DNA from: Verrucomicrobiota bacterium
GTDB taxonomy: Bacteria; Verrucomicrobiota; Verrucomicrobiia; Limisphaerales; J093
Length of the DNA: 64,000 nucleotides
Assembly: GCA_029556615.1 (NCBI GenBank)
Contig: JAKQDD010000134.1
Span: 1-64,000, forward strand
Reading direction: 5' to 3'
Shown: positions 34,806-43,633 of the stretch, piece by piece
How positions within the stretch are numbered: the first letter of the stretch is position 1
How the letters are laid out: each line of letters opens with the position of its first letter
The notes under the pieces: generated by a model
Seen by the model: the letters and a program-made list of their open reading frames with translations, nothing else
What the model was told of the DNA's origin: nothing
The model's database searches: none
Program-made: the position numbers and the translations under genes

Positions 34806-35524
34806 TTGTGGAAGCCTCCTTTACGGGATGCGTCGGCAGCGGCTTTCTCGATGGAAGCGACAATCTCCCGGCGGCGGGCGCGAAAGGCACCGCTCAGAAC
34901 ACGGTCCACTTCGGTATCCGCGGCCCACTCGCTGTGATTCAGCATCCGCACGTAGGGATTGAGGCTTTGGGTCCGGTCTTCGACCGATCCGGTGCCGGCG
35001 TGTCGCGCCATCCAATCGGGTACGCTGCCGCCCAACTGCGTGACGGCTTTCACCCAACCGGCCTTTGCGCGACCGACGCGCTGTTGAACCTGGCGGATGT
35101 AGTCGCGAACTTCAGTCGCGTCCGGCGTCGCCACCTTCGCCGACTTTCTCACGCGCCCGCGCGAATCGCGTTTAGACGTGTGCAGTTCGGGACTGAACGG
35201 CTTTACGGCGAACCCGGCGAAGGGACCTGTTTTGAACTTGGCCAGCACGACTTGCAGGGCGGTGTAGTCGCGCTCTCGAATCAGCTTGCGGATGCCGCGG
35301 CTTTTGAAATCGGCGACGCGTAGGGGCGTGACGGCGCGTTGAATGTCGCGGGCCACGGCCTTGCGGCCCTGAGCGCGAGTGGCCGGCGGCGTGAACTGGA
35401 TCAGTTTCTTGCCGAGCAGCATCGACTGATACCGCACCGCCTGGCGGGCGTCCTTGCCCAACGCCACCACGTAGCGGCTGACCGCGTCGTTGAACTCGCG
35501 GGTCTGGACGGTGAGGTCAAGCAT
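34802..35524 (-). CDS. Neck or minor tail protein (HK97 gp10-like)
   Basis: The 240-residue basic protein begins MLDLTVQTREFNDAVSRYVV, typical of gp10-type minor tail proteins, followed by many Arg/Lys residues (RAQGRKAVARDIQRAV). It lies between the head-tail joining protein and the tail terminator. It is longer than the usual 120-170 residues, with an inserted basic middle. The role is in connecting tail to head. Confidence 0.62.
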   Translation of the reverse strand: MLDLTVQTREFNDAVSRYVVALGKDARQAVRYQSMLLGKKLIQFTPPATRAQGRKAVARDIQRAVTPLRVADFKSRGIRKLIRERDYTALQVVLAKFKTGPFAGFAVKPFSPELHTSKRDSRGRVRKSAKVATPDATEVRDYIRQVQQRVGRAKAGWVKAVTQLGGSVPDWMARHAGTGSVEDRTQSLNPYVRMLNHSEWAADTEVDRVLSGAFRARRREIVASIEKAAADASRKGGFHK

Positions 35525-35849
35525 GGGCGACCTCCACCGTGAAGCGGACCAGCAGATTATTAGGCGTGTCCTCGACCGCCACCACGCGATGACTTCCGCC
35601 GTCGCTGGTCAGTTCATCGCCGACGGCGACCTTGGGCAGCCCGTCGCGCAGGGCATAGAAGCTGTCTTGGCTGCGTTCCTCCGGGCCGAACGCATACTCG
35701 CCTTCCGCCGCCGGGGCGGCCTTGAACCCCGGCGCGTGATCCGCGAGCGCGGTAAACTCAGTTCCGCTGCGGACATGCGTCAAGCGACGCCCGCGCACCA
35801 GCAAGTGGGCGCGGATGCCGGCCAGGCGACATTGTTCAATGATCGTCAC
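35517..35849 (-). CDS. Head-tail joining protein
   Basis: The 110-residue beta-type protein (GTEFTALADHAPGF, then LPKVAVGDELTSDGGSHRV) overlaps the next gene by eight bases. Proteins of this size and fold just after the capsid gene are head-tail connectors or stoppers. The call is by order. Confidence 0.55.
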   Translation of the reverse strand: MTIIEQCRLAGIRAHLLVRGRRLTHVRSGTEFTALADHAPGFKAAPAAEGEYAFGPEERSQDSFYALRDGLPKVAVGDELTSDGGSHRVVAVEDTPNNLLVRFTVEVAHA

Positions 35850-36061
35850 GTGCCCTCACTGCCGGGTTTGGTCTTCTTGGGTTTGGCGGAAGCGGACTGC
35901 TGGGGTTGGTTCAGCAGCCAGGCCACATCGCGGTTCCGCCGGGCCAGCCTGCGCAACCGGGCGTCGCGGCCTTTCTCGACCTGCATGCGCTGCACGCGCT
36001 TCAGGTCCAGGGCCGTCAGCGCTACTGGTTGCGGGTAGGGATCGACTTTGGGCGTGCTCAT
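35846..36061 (-). CDS. Small basic phage protein
   Basis: The 71-residue protein is rich in Arg, Lys and Pro (VQRMQVEKGRDARLRRLARR), with a basic helix and a disordered tail. It lies six bases after the capsid gene and overlaps the joining protein by four. It may be a head accessory or DNA-contacting protein. Not recognised. Confidence 0.55.
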   Translation of the reverse strand: MSTPKVDPYPQPVALTALDLKRVQRMQVEKGRDARLRRLARRNRDVAWLLNQPQQSASAKPKKTKPGSEGT

Positions 36062-36067
36062 GGCGGG

Positions 36068-37093
36068 TTATCCGTTGGTGCGGATGCAGATGGCACCCAC
36101 GCGGTTGGCGGTCGCCAGCACCAGATTCCAGTTGGCGATGGTTCCGAGTTCGGCGTTGCTCGGACTCTCGGCGGCGGGCGTGCCCACCCACTTCATGCCG
36201 TTCAAGTGCATCACGAACCGGGTCCGGTCGTAGATGATCTCGTTATTGAGCCCGAACTTCTTCTCCATCTGGAGCGCGGCCACATCCACCACGTCGGTCT
36301 TCTGCGGCTTCTCGCCCTTGGCGATGATGCCCTTGGCGAGCAGGTAGGTGTCATACACGAACCCGTTGGTGGTGCCGGCGCGGACCAGCGATTCGCTGGT
36401 GTAGATCGGAATGCCCCGGTAGGTGCGGATGGTCCACGGCCCCCGGCTGGCCTTGTCGAAGCTGGTCTCATCGGCCAGTTCGAGCGCCGCCAGGATGGTG
36501 GGATGGAGCCAGAGCGCGCCGTCCATGAGGTCATCGGCCAGTTCACCCATCAGGCTCTTGGCGTGGATGAACAGTTCGACGCTCATCAACTGGTCGGCGG
36601 TCGCCCCGTCGCCCGACTCATCGAAGGCGTCCACGCGGACAGGCTTCAACGGGGCGGCGACACCGGACGCGCCCGCCGAACCGAACGCCCCGCGCACCAT
36701 CGCCAGCAGGGTCTTCTGGCGCTGCTTGAGTCGGCGCTGGACCATCTGGGCGGTGATTTCGCCCACCGGGTCTTCGCCCGACAGTTGGGCCGCGAACGCG
36801 GTGGCCGAGCTTTTGCAGACCCGGTTGCAGGCGACGGCCTTCATCTGGCCGGACGTGATCTTGTTGTCCACGGCCGGTTCGGTGTTCTCGACCTGGATTT
36901 CGTCATCCTGGTCGGTGATGTCCTTGAAGAAGGGGATCATCGCGACTTCGCCCGGCCCGGAAGCGAGTTCCGCGGCTTTGGGGTTATCGACGACGACGCC
37001 CGAGTTGAACAGGATCGGGAACGTGGCCTGTTTTTCCCGCATGGTTTGAAGCCAGATGTCGGGAATCCAGAGGTCGCTGATCGTGGTAGGCAT
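36068..37093 (-). CDS. Major capsid protein (HK97 fold, gp13-like)
   Basis: The 341-residue protein begins with TTISDLWIPDIWLQTMREKQ and has GEVAMIPFFKDITDQDD, a central helix (LKQRQKTLLAMVRGAFG) and the late APLKPVRVDAFDE and HPTILAALELADE blocks. These fit the gp13-like group of HK97-fold capsids. The gene follows scaffold and protease genes in the normal head order. It forms the icosahedral shell. Confidence 0.85.
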   Translation of the reverse strand: MPTTISDLWIPDIWLQTMREKQATFPILFNSGVVVDNPKAAELASGPGEVAMIPFFKDITDQDDEIQVENTEPAVDNKITSGQMKAVACNRVCKSSATAFAAQLSGEDPVGEITAQMVQRRLKQRQKTLLAMVRGAFGSAGASGVAAPLKPVRVDAFDESGDGATADQLMSVELFIHAKSLMGELADDLMDGALWLHPTILAALELADETSFDKASRGPWTIRTYRGIPIYTSESLVRAGTTNGFVYDTYLLAKGIIAKGEKPQKTDVVDVAALQMEKKFGLNNEIIYDRTRFVMHLNGMKWVGTPAAESPSNAELGTIANWNLVLATANRVGAICIRTNG

Positions 37094-37127
37094 AGAAGTG
37101 TGGTGCTGAGTGGTGTTGGGTCAGGGT

Positions 37128-37553
37128 TCAGGACTGCGGGCGGAGTTCGGCGAGGGAACCGACGCCCTTGACCGCCAGCACGCGCTGGGTCGGCGTCAGA
37201 TCGGTCTGCGCGGGCGCTTCCTTGTGGTCGGCGGCTTTCGGACGCAGGCCCAGCTTCTGGACCTCCGCCGCCACCGCCGTGTTGAAGTCCGCCATCTTGG
37301 CGGTCAGTTGCGCGTTCTCGGCCTTCAACCGGGTGAGTTCCTCGCCCGCCACCTTCGCGGCGGTTTCGAGCGGGCCAATTCGACCGGCCAGTTGATCTGC
37401 GCGTTGGGATGCGGCAGCCGTCTGCTGCTGCGCCGTTTCGAGCAGATCGGTCGCGGCGGTCAGTTCCGCCGTCAGCCGCTGGTTGTCGGCGGTGAGCCGT
37501 TCATTGATGGCCAGGATGTCTTCCTGGTCCGGGATGTTGATCTTGTCAGGCAT
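37128..37553 (-). CDS. Head scaffolding protein, coiled coil
   Basis: The 141-residue protein is almost wholly a coiled coil (residues 10-100, with heptads such as LTADNQRLTAELTAATDLLE) and ends in a short helical tail. It sits between protease and capsid genes, the standard scaffold position. It would guide capsid assembly and be removed by the protease. A copy of the 19-base dispersed motif lies 22 bases upstream of its start. Confidence 0.72.
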   Translation of the reverse strand: MPDKINIPDQEDILAINERLTADNQRLTAELTAATDLLETAQQQTAAASQRADQLAGRIGPLETAAKVAGEELTRLKAENAQLTAKMADFNTAVAAEVQKLGLRPKAADHKEAPAQTDLTPTQRVLAVKGVGSLAELRPQS

Positions 37554-37575
37554 AGGTCATGACTTTCTTGCAGGA

Positions 37576-37594
37576 GCGGGAACGTTACGCTTCA
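37576..37594 (-). repeat. Dispersed 19-base motif, copy 1
   Basis: Plus-strand sequence GCGGGAACGTTACGCTTCA. It supplies the stop codon of the S49 protease gene and precedes the scaffold start by 22 bases. Confidence 0.8.
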
Positions 37595-38412
37595 CGCGCC
37601 AATCGGCGGGCTACCGCCTTGGCGTAATCGAGGTCTCCGAGGGCATCCACCAACCCCTGGCGCTTGGCTTGGTGTCCGTCGAACACCTGGCCTTGCATGG
37701 CATCGTCGGGAACCCCTTCGCGGGCGCGCAAGACATCGGCGCGGAACACGTCGAAGGACCGCTGCGCCTGCCGGGTGAACTCGGCGGCGTGGTCTTCGCT
37801 GATCGGCGCGCCCGACATCCCCGCCGCTTTGAAGGTCCCCTCCTTGTTCGTGAACACCTTCACTTCGATGCCGGCATTGGCCAGCATCCGGTGGAAGTCC
37901 ACCACCGACACGTAAGCCCCGATGCTGCCCACCATCGCGCTCCGGGTGGCCACGACGGCGGACGCTTGGGAACCGATCCAGTAGGCCAGGGAGCACATCA
38001 TGCCCCCGACCCAGGACACGGTGGGCTTGGCCGATTTGAAGACCGCATCGGCGATCTCCGCGCCGCCGACCGAGAATCCGCCGGGCGAGTTGACGTTCAG
38101 AATGATGGCCTTGGCTTCCGGGTCGGTTTCTAGGCGGCGGAAAGCGGACAGCACTTCGGCGCTGTCCTCGAACCCGTCGAAGAACATCTCCCCCAGGTCG
38201 GGCCGGTAGGCCAACACGCCGCTGACTTCGAGGACCCCGATTCCGTTCTCGACCATAGCGCGGGGCGCCAATGCCTGACGCGCCTTGCGCCAGGATTCGG
38301 GTTCGCCCGCAGCCGGCTGAAGAACTCCGCGCAGCAACGCTTGCGCCGCTCGGACTTCAATCAGCGGCACCTGCGTCGCCAGCATCGTCAGAAGACTTTT
38401 CTGCATCGTCAC
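37585..38412 (-). CDS. S49-family head maturation protease (SppA-like)
   Basis: The 275-residue protein has the S49 pattern: AIILNVNSPGGFSVGGAE (oxyanion region), the nucleophile S141 in GGMMCSLAYWIGSQA, and the general-base lysine further on in VKVFTNKEGTFKAAG. Phages use such proteins to process the scaffold and capsid. It overlaps the portal gene by 56 bases. GTG 38412 or ATG 38406 may be the start. Its TGA stop forms the first bases of one copy of the dispersed motif. Confidence 0.88.
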   Translation of the reverse strand: MTMQKSLLTMLATQVPLIEVRAAQALLRGVLQPAAGEPESWRKARQALAPRAMVENGIGVLEVSGVLAYRPDLGEMFFDGFEDSAEVLSAFRRLETDPEAKAIILNVNSPGGFSVGGAEIADAVFKSAKPTVSWVGGMMCSLAYWIGSQASAVVATRSAMVGSIGAYVSVVDFHRMLANAGIEVKVFTNKEGTFKAAGMSGAPISEDHAAEFTRQAQRSFDVFRADVLRAREGVPDDAMQGQVFDGHQAKRQGLVDALGDLDYAKAVARRLAREA

Positions 38413-39928
38413 TGGAGTCGGGAACGTTACGCTTCATTTTGTTTTCGCCCTCCGCCGCAGCCCCTTTCGCCGACGCCAGACCGAAGCTCGCCATGACCGT
38501 TTCGATGGGGATGCCGTGCTCCTGGGCGACCGCCTTGGCGCGGTCCAGGATGTAGTCGATTTCCTCGAAGACCTGGTCGGTCTCCCGCCGCCAGGATCGC
38601 CCACGGTTGCCGTAGTGGTCCCGACGACTCATCAGACCCCGTGCCACATCTTCGCGCTCCTGGGCCATCTCCCGCCCGGCGTCGATGGTGATCTTGGACG
38701 GGCCGATGAAGTCGCACCGCGCCCAACCGTCGGTGCTGGGGAGCGCCCCGGACGTGATGGCGCTGGCAATCACCCGCTGCCAAGCGGAACGCCCCAACCG
38801 GGCGGCCACCTGCTTGCGGCGGTCGAACTTCCGCTGGGCCTTGCCGTTGACCGCCCGCTGGTTGGGACCAGTCAACTTCTCATCGAGGAAGAAGGCCGGC
38901 GGCAGGCCCATCCCCGCCACGAAGCAACCCGCCAGGTAGCTGATGACTTCGATGTTATTGGCCGGGGCACTCGGCGTATTGACCTGCTTCAACTCGTGGC
39001 CTTCCGGCACCGTCGGGATGTCGCCCGCAACCAGGTCGGCCACCGTAAAGCCGCGCTGCTTGGCGTTGGTCTCGGCGGGCGGTTCTTCTTCGGTCGAGGC
39101 TTCCCCGGAAGGTTCGGGCGGACTGCCCCACGGGTTTTCTTCCAGCGGCGCACCTTGGATGGCGAGGGTAAGGACGGTGGACAATTTCGAGAGGACCTTT
39201 TGAAAGCCCTTGATGTCGTTCCCGTCCCGCATGTCATTCGCCCCGCGGCGAATCGGACTCATGCCCCGGTACTGGGTGTACCGTTCTAAATCGAACAGGT
39301 GAACCAGCGCGTTGGCGTCGAGGAAAGTCTGGCCGTCCAGCCAGTAGCCAAGGACCCGCCCCTGTGTGTCGAGCTGGATGCCGTCGAAGATGCGGTCATC
39401 CGCCACCGTGGGCTTCTCGATGCGCCAGGACTCCAGAAGCTGGATCTGCGGGAAGCCGGCCTCATCGGTCCACAACGCGAACACTTCGCCGTCGGTGTCC
39501 AGGTAGAACGACCCCAGCCGTTGCAGGTCCCAGAAATCAAACCGCCCCGTGAAATCGGCGCGGTCGGCCCAGTCATCGAAGAGGCTGTTGGCGGCTTCAT
39601 TCCACTTCCGGTCGAGCGTCGCCGCCCGTGGGATCATGGGCGTCGAGTAGTTGGCGACCAGGTCGGTGGCGTAGAACACCAAGCCGACGTTGTCCCAAAG
39701 GTAGCGGGCGACACTCGCCAATTGCAGCCGGTTGAACTTGGACAGCAGCCGGTGGACGTAGAGGCCCGTGGCCGGGATCGGCGTCCGGTGGTCCACAACG
39801 TTCAATGCCTCGAAATAGTGCCGGACGGGCGTGACGGCGGGGGCGGTGTTAGCCACTTGCGGCGAGCGGTTGTTGGATGGCCGCTTCGGCGGTGGCGTGG
39901 GGAACAGGCGGCGCAGGAAGGGAATCAC
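38357..39928 (-). CDS. Phage portal protein (lambda-type)
   Basis: The 523-residue protein carries the portal blocks LWDNVGLVFYATDLVANYST, WEADFTGRFDFWDLQ-like Trp/Phe-rich helices, VHLFDLERYTQYRGMSPIRR, and ISYLAGCFVAGMGLPPAFFL. It forms the dodecameric DNA channel at one capsid vertex. The start is GTG 39928, overlapping the connector gene stop (GTGA); the open frame to 40147 is not needed. Its C-terminal KMKRNVP segment is encoded by a copy of the dispersed 19-base motif, so that tail is probably recently acquired. Confidence 0.88.
   Translation of the reverse strand: MIPFLRRLFPTPPPKRPSNNRSPQVANTAPAVTPVRHYFEALNVVDHRTPIPATGLYVHRLLSKFNRLQLASVARYLWDNVGLVFYATDLVANYSTPMIPRAATLDRKWNEAANSLFDDWADRADFTGRFDFWDLQRLGSFYLDTDGEVFALWTDEAGFPQIQLLESWRIEKPTVADDRIFDGIQLDTQGRVLGYWLDGQTFLDANALVHLFDLERYTQYRGMSPIRRGANDMRDGNDIKGFQKVLSKLSTVLTLAIQGAPLEENPWGSPPEPSGEASTEEEPPAETNAKQRGFTVADLVAGDIPTVPEGHELKQVNTPSAPANNIEVISYLAGCFVAGMGLPPAFFLDEKLTGPNQRAVNGKAQRKFDRRKQVAARLGRSAWQRVIASAITSGALPSTDGWARCDFIGPSKITIDAGREMAQEREDVARGLMSRRDHYGNRGRSWRRETDQVFEEIDYILDRAKAVAQEHGIPIETVMASFGLASAKGAAAEGENKMKRNVPDSSDDAEKSSDDAGDAGAAD
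38420..38436 (-). repeat. Dispersed motif, copy 2
   Basis: GGGAACGTTACGCTTCA inside the 3' end of the portal gene, seven bases before GTG 38412 of the S49 protease gene. Confidence 0.8.
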
Positions 39929-40227
39929 AGGACAGCCTTGTGGAATGTGGGGTGGAGGCGGTTGTAGCGGGGCACGTCGAGCGGCGGGTTCTCCGGGTCG
40001 GCGAGGGTGTTGACCCACTCCAACGACTCTTCCGCCATCACGGCGAGTTCGGCGGGGGTGTAGGCGCGGTCGAAGGTGAACGTAACCGACCCGCCCGCCT
40101 CCGCCGCGGTCAGGACCGTCTGGCCGTTGACCACGTTGGCGGCCCACTTCTGAGTCACCAGCGCTTCCAGGGCGCTGACCAGGGTGGCCCCTTCGGTCAG
40201 TTGCAGCTTGAGCGCCCGGACCAGCAT
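39925..40227 (-). CDS. Phage head protein between terminase and portal
   Basis: The 100-residue protein (MLVRALKLQLTEGATLVSAL, then SVTFTFDRAYTPAELAVMAE) holds the place of the small gpW-type joining protein, but I do not recognise its sequence. ATG 40227 has GGAAG five bases upstream. Alternative starts are GTG 40257 and TTG 40263, which lie immediately after a copy of the dispersed motif. Confidence 0.6.
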   Translation of the reverse strand: MLVRALKLQLTEGATLVSALEALVTQKWAANVVNGQTVLTAAEAGGSVTFTFDRAYTPAELAVMAEESLEWVNTLADPENPPLDVPRYNRLHPTFHKAVL

Positions 40228-40263
40228 CCGGACTTCCAGTCTTGGACGTGCCGTCACGCCCAA

Positions 40264-40282
40264 GCGGGAACGTTACGCTTCA
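40264..40282 (-). repeat. Dispersed motif, copy 3
   Basis: GCGGGAACGTTACGCTTCA between the plus-strand HEPN-like gene and the connector gene, six bases before a possible GTG start at 40257. Confidence 0.8.
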
Positions 40283-40407
40283 ACACTACCCTACAGGCGG
40301 ATGGCGTGCTGATCATTCTCGACATGGCGACTCCAAATGGTGACCTTCTCGAAGGGGCAAAGACGTGCGGCGGACCACAAAGTCTTAAGCCCGGAAAGGC
40401 TATCGCG

Positions 40408-40980
40408 ATGTTCGATCCCAGAGCAGACTTGTTCTTTGAGGACCCTCGAAATCCCAGGCGCCCGCCGGGGATGCTTGGCGTACTGTACCTGTTGCGGCAG
40501 GATGTTCTGCGTTGTCTCATGCCAGACCCCACGGGCAACAGCATTTTTGGGCGTTCCGCACTATGGCCTGGCGGCATGGCTATTCTCGCGGGTATTGACC
40601 TCTTGGGTAAGTTCTACGCAGGTGACGATACCATCGGTCAGGTCGGACAGAGGTTCACGAGTTTCATCAGGAAGTACCTCCAACCACTCTCGCCAGGCGA
40701 TGAGGATGTGCTCTATCAGCTTCGGAATTCGCTTCTCCACTCCTTCGGGCTCTATTCGAGTGCGCGCGCACAGACGTATCATTTCATGCTAACAGGAAAG
40801 GGAGGTGTGCCGTTCATTCAGCAGCCTAGGACGACTTTCTATCAGGTGGACCTCATCGTGCTGCATGAGCGCTTTGAACGCGCCATAGTAAGCTACGTGA
40901 ATGACTTGGAGGCAGACCCGAACCTCCAAACCAAGTTCTTGACCATGTTCCCGAACTACGGGGCAATCGAGATCACATGA
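40408..40980 (+). CDS. Putative HEPN-motif protein, plus-strand cargo gene in the head module
   Basis: The 190-residue protein runs opposite to all surrounding phage genes and uses less GC-rich codons. It contains RNSLLH (R106-H111) in a predicted helix, which fits the R-x4-6-H ribonuclease motif of HEPN domains. The rest is helical. ATG 40408 has AAGG at good spacing; ATG 40324 is an alternative. Genes inserted singly in the head operon with their own orientation are typical morons. HEPN proteins often act as RNA-cutting toxins or defence effectors, but the match rests on one motif. Confidence 0.6.
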   Translation: MFDPRADLFFEDPRNPRRPPGMLGVLYLLRQDVLRCLMPDPTGNSIFGRSALWPGGMAILAGIDLLGKFYAGDDTIGQVGQRFTSFIRKYLQPLSPGDEDVLYQLRNSLLHSFGLYSSARAQTYHFMLTGKGGVPFIQQPRTTFYQVDLIVLHERFERAIVSYVNDLEADPNLQTKFLTMFPNYGAIEIT

Positions 40981-41031
40981 GGGATGACGAGATCATGTGG
41001 GAAAGCAGACGCTACAAGAAATTCGGTGCAT

Positions 41032-42828
41032 TCAGCAGTTCAGCGGTTCTTCATGCCTTTCGGGCGTGTGTTCAGGAGTCGCCTTCAGGCACCCCGAAAT
41101 GACTGCCGCCGCGTCGATCATCAGTTCGCAATCCAGGTAGTGGTTGTCCCGCCGCTTCTGAACCCACAGCACCTTGATCCGCCCCCGCGCATCTTCACGC
41201 TCTTCCCTGACCTCCGCCGTCACCTGGTCGATATAGTCCCGCCCGGTCTTCTTCGGAATGCTCCACTGGCCGACCACGCCGTGCGTGAACAGGGCCAGGT
41301 GATCCTTCAGGCTGGGATTCGACCACTGGAAGAGCGGCAGGTGACGGCGCACCCGCGCCCGGCGCGTCCCCAAGCTCGGATCGACCAGCACGCGGCGCCA
41401 CACCCGGCGCACGGTCTTTCCGCTGCGCGGGTCCTGGCTCAGGAACCACTCGGCGTCATCCCCCTTCATCGCCTTCCAGCCCGTCGCGAGGCAGAACCGG
41501 TACACTTCCGAGGCTTTGAAGCCTGTGTCGATCATCGCGTTGACCACCGGCACGTTTAGTTGGCGGCGAACTTCCTCGAGTTCTGAGGTCGTGTTGCAGC
41601 GACCGTAACCGATCAGCCGGCTCGCCCCGCCCGGTCCGAAGGCCCGCGCCACCCAGAAGTAATGTTCGCCGCCGCGTGCCTGGCGGTCCGCTGCCAGGAA
41701 GCGAGTCTTCTCCAACGGCCACGGATCGCCGAAGTCGTAGTCCCCTTTGCGCTGCTGCACGTAGTCATCGCTCGTGATCAGCCACCGGTCGAGGTCCCAA
41801 GGCTCGCCCAGCGTTTCGGTGACAAAGGTGAACATCGGCTCGATGTCCCCCTCGATCCTCATGGCGTCCACTGCGGCCAGGAACTCCTCGACGATGGACC
41901 GCCACTCGATCCAATGCGGCAGCAGCGCGTTCCAGGTGTAGCTGACCTTGGACTTCGGGGCGTTGGGATTCTGCGGCACGAAGCGTCCGTGGTTCTCGAT
42001 CCACCGACGGTCCACGGGCGTGTCTTTGATCCGTTGCCCGCAGCCGACGCACTCGAACCGGATCGTCTCGGCCAGGGCGTCGAACCGCCACTTGCCCTCG
42101 GGTTTGGTGGTGTCGTTCGAATCCCACTTCAGTTGCTCGAATGCGAGCGGCTGAAGTCGCTGGCAGGCCGGGCATTCGAAGTGCCAGACCCGCTGGTCCC
42201 CAGCGCGGTAGGCGGTGTCCATCGCGTCGCCCTTGGTGCCCGGCGTCGAAATGAGGAACCGGCGCGAGTTCCAGAAGGACCGCGTCCGCTTCAGGACCAT
42301 TTCCAGTCGCCCCGGCGGGTAGTTGCGCACTTCATCGCAGAAGAGCCACCGGATGGGTTTGGACTGGAGCCGGGCCTTCGACCCGGACCATCCTGCGTAG
42401 AAGGGCATCCCGTCGAAGGCGAACCCGGTCAGCGTCGGTTCCGCCATCCGTTCCTTGACCGGGCGGCAGGTCTCGAATGTCGGCGTCAGCCGGTCGCGGA
42501 GGAAGTCCCGGAGTTCATCCTTGGTGGCCGTCACCCACATGGCGGGGCCGGGGTCTTCCGCAATCGCCCAACACGCACAGTTCATGACGGTCTGGGTCTT
42601 CGCGCTCTGGGCGGCGCACTGGACGGCGATGTCCCGAACGCTGTTGTTGGCGAAATCCTCCATGACGGCGCGAACCCAGGGCGACGCATCCGAACGCCAC
42701 CGGCCCGGTAGGGGCGAAGTTTCATCGACGTGGACGTGTTCTTCGCACCACTGCCACGGAGGACGGCGGTCGGCTGGCTTGCAGGCGGCGCAGAAGCCTT
42801 CGATGAGCGGGTGTCGCGACTTTCCCAC
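41032..42828 (-). CDS. terL: Terminase large subunit (GpA-like)
   Basis: The protein (598 residues from GTG 42828) has the GpA-type plan. AAQSAKTQTVMNCACWAI replaces the classical Walker A, LFCDEVRNYPPGRLEM is Walker B, a zinc-finger pair follows (FECPACQR, FECVGCGQR), and the nuclease acids lie in VVNAMIDTGFKASEV and DNHYLDCELMIDAA. It packages DNA and cuts it. The frame is open to ATG 42855, but those first nine codons are the dispersed 19-base motif. GTG 42828 lies 8 bases after the motif, as in two other copies. Confidence 0.92.
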   Translation of the reverse strand: MGKSRHPLIEGFCAACKPADRRPPWQWCEEHVHVDETSPLPGRWRSDASPWVRAVMEDFANNSVRDIAVQCAAQSAKTQTVMNCACWAIAEDPGPAMWVTATKDELRDFLRDRLTPTFETCRPVKERMAEPTLTGFAFDGMPFYAGWSGSKARLQSKPIRWLFCDEVRNYPPGRLEMVLKRTRSFWNSRRFLISTPGTKGDAMDTAYRAGDQRVWHFECPACQRLQPLAFEQLKWDSNDTTKPEGKWRFDALAETIRFECVGCGQRIKDTPVDRRWIENHGRFVPQNPNAPKSKVSYTWNALLPHWIEWRSIVEEFLAAVDAMRIEGDIEPMFTFVTETLGEPWDLDRWLITSDDYVQQRKGDYDFGDPWPLEKTRFLAADRQARGGEHYFWVARAFGPGGASRLIGYGRCNTTSELEEVRRQLNVPVVNAMIDTGFKASEVYRFCLATGWKAMKGDDAEWFLSQDPRSGKTVRRVWRRVLVDPSLGTRRARVRRHLPLFQWSNPSLKDHLALFTHGVVGQWSIPKKTGRDYIDQVTAEVREEREDARGRIKVLWVQKRRDNHYLDCELMIDAAAVISGCLKATPEHTPERHEEPLNC

Positions 42829-42836
42829 GCCCGAAG

Positions 42837-42854
42837 GCGGAACGTTACGCTTCA
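42837..42854 (-). repeat. Dispersed motif, copy 4
   Basis: GCGGAACGTTACGCTTCA at the 5' end of the terminase large subunit frame, eight bases before GTG 42828. Confidence 0.8.
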
Positions 42855-43004
42855 AGGCGCGGGTAGTAGCCTACCGCTGGCCGGGCGGTTCCGGCGCGTC
42901 TCGCACCGGTTCTCGCCGTTTCTCGCGGCGGTTCTCGAAGCCGTTCGACCACGAAAAAGGCCCCTCAGTCGCCCGAGGGGCCGTGTCGTCGGCGAGGTCG
43001 CCGC

Positions 43005-43349
43005 CTACTTCGCCGCCATGAGGTCGAAGGCCCGCCGGAAGAACCGTGCCCGGCCCGTAATCCGGCGCACGATCTTCACCGCCTGCGCGTCGGCGACTTT
43101 GAAGGCCGCGCCGAGTTCCTTGGCGATGTCCTCTTTCTCCTTCCCGCTCAGGAACAGGAACGTCACCAGCCCGCTCTTGCTCTCCTTCAGTTCCTCGACC
43201 GTGGCGGGCAGCCGGTCCGCCGGTTCCTCATCCTTCTCGACCTTCGCCGCCGGTTCCTTCCTGGCCTTCGCCGTTTTCGGGGCCGGGGCCGGGGTCGGGG
43301 TTTGGGTCTTCGCCGTCTGTTCTTTCTTCGCTTCTTTGTTGTTTTTCAT
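43005..43349 (-). CDS. Phage protein of unknown function with Lys/Ala/Pro-rich N-terminus
   Basis: The 114-residue protein has a disordered first half (KKEQTAKTQTPTPAPAPKTA) and an ordered C-terminal half (VTFLFLSGKEKEDIAKELGA, then VKIVRRITGRARFF). That half could be a small helical DNA-binding domain. It lies just upstream of terL in the transcription order and overlaps its neighbour by four bases. Not recognised. Confidence 0.6.
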   Translation of the reverse strand: MKNNKEAKKEQTAKTQTPTPAPAPKTAKARKEPAAKVEKDEEPADRLPATVEELKESKSGLVTFLFLSGKEKEDIAKELGAAFKVADAQAVKIVRRITGRARFFRRAFDLMAAK

Positions 43350-43633
43350 TGTGTGCTCCGTTCTTTGTTTTGTTGTTGTTCCGCACCGATCGTGAGGCTC
43401 GCTACGGTGGAGCGGTGAGAGTGTCCAAGGGAATCCATGGAAATCTTGTCCCCGGCCTCGCCGGCCCAGGGCGACGCGGACTCATGCAATTCGAGGGAAG
43501 CCGGGGCGACGGTCTGAAGTCGTCGGGCGACCTCGACCGCGCCGCGCTTATAGACGCAGAGGCAGACCAGTTCCCCCGCCGTATCGCGGACCGCCCAGAA
43601 CCGCCCGTGCTTGGTGATGGTGAAGGCGTTCAT
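43346..43633 (-). CDS. Small phage protein of unknown function
   Basis: The 95-residue protein starts MNAFTITKHGRFWAVRDTAG, a compact beta pattern, then ELVCLCVYKRGAVEVARRLQ. This strand-strand-helix layout is common in small phage proteins without known role. Four-base overlaps with both neighbours support expression. Confidence 0.6.
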   Translation of the reverse strand: MNAFTITKHGRFWAVRDTAGELVCLCVYKRGAVEVARRLQTVAPASLELHESASPWAGEAGDKISMDSLGHSHRSTVASLTIGAEQQQNKERSTQ

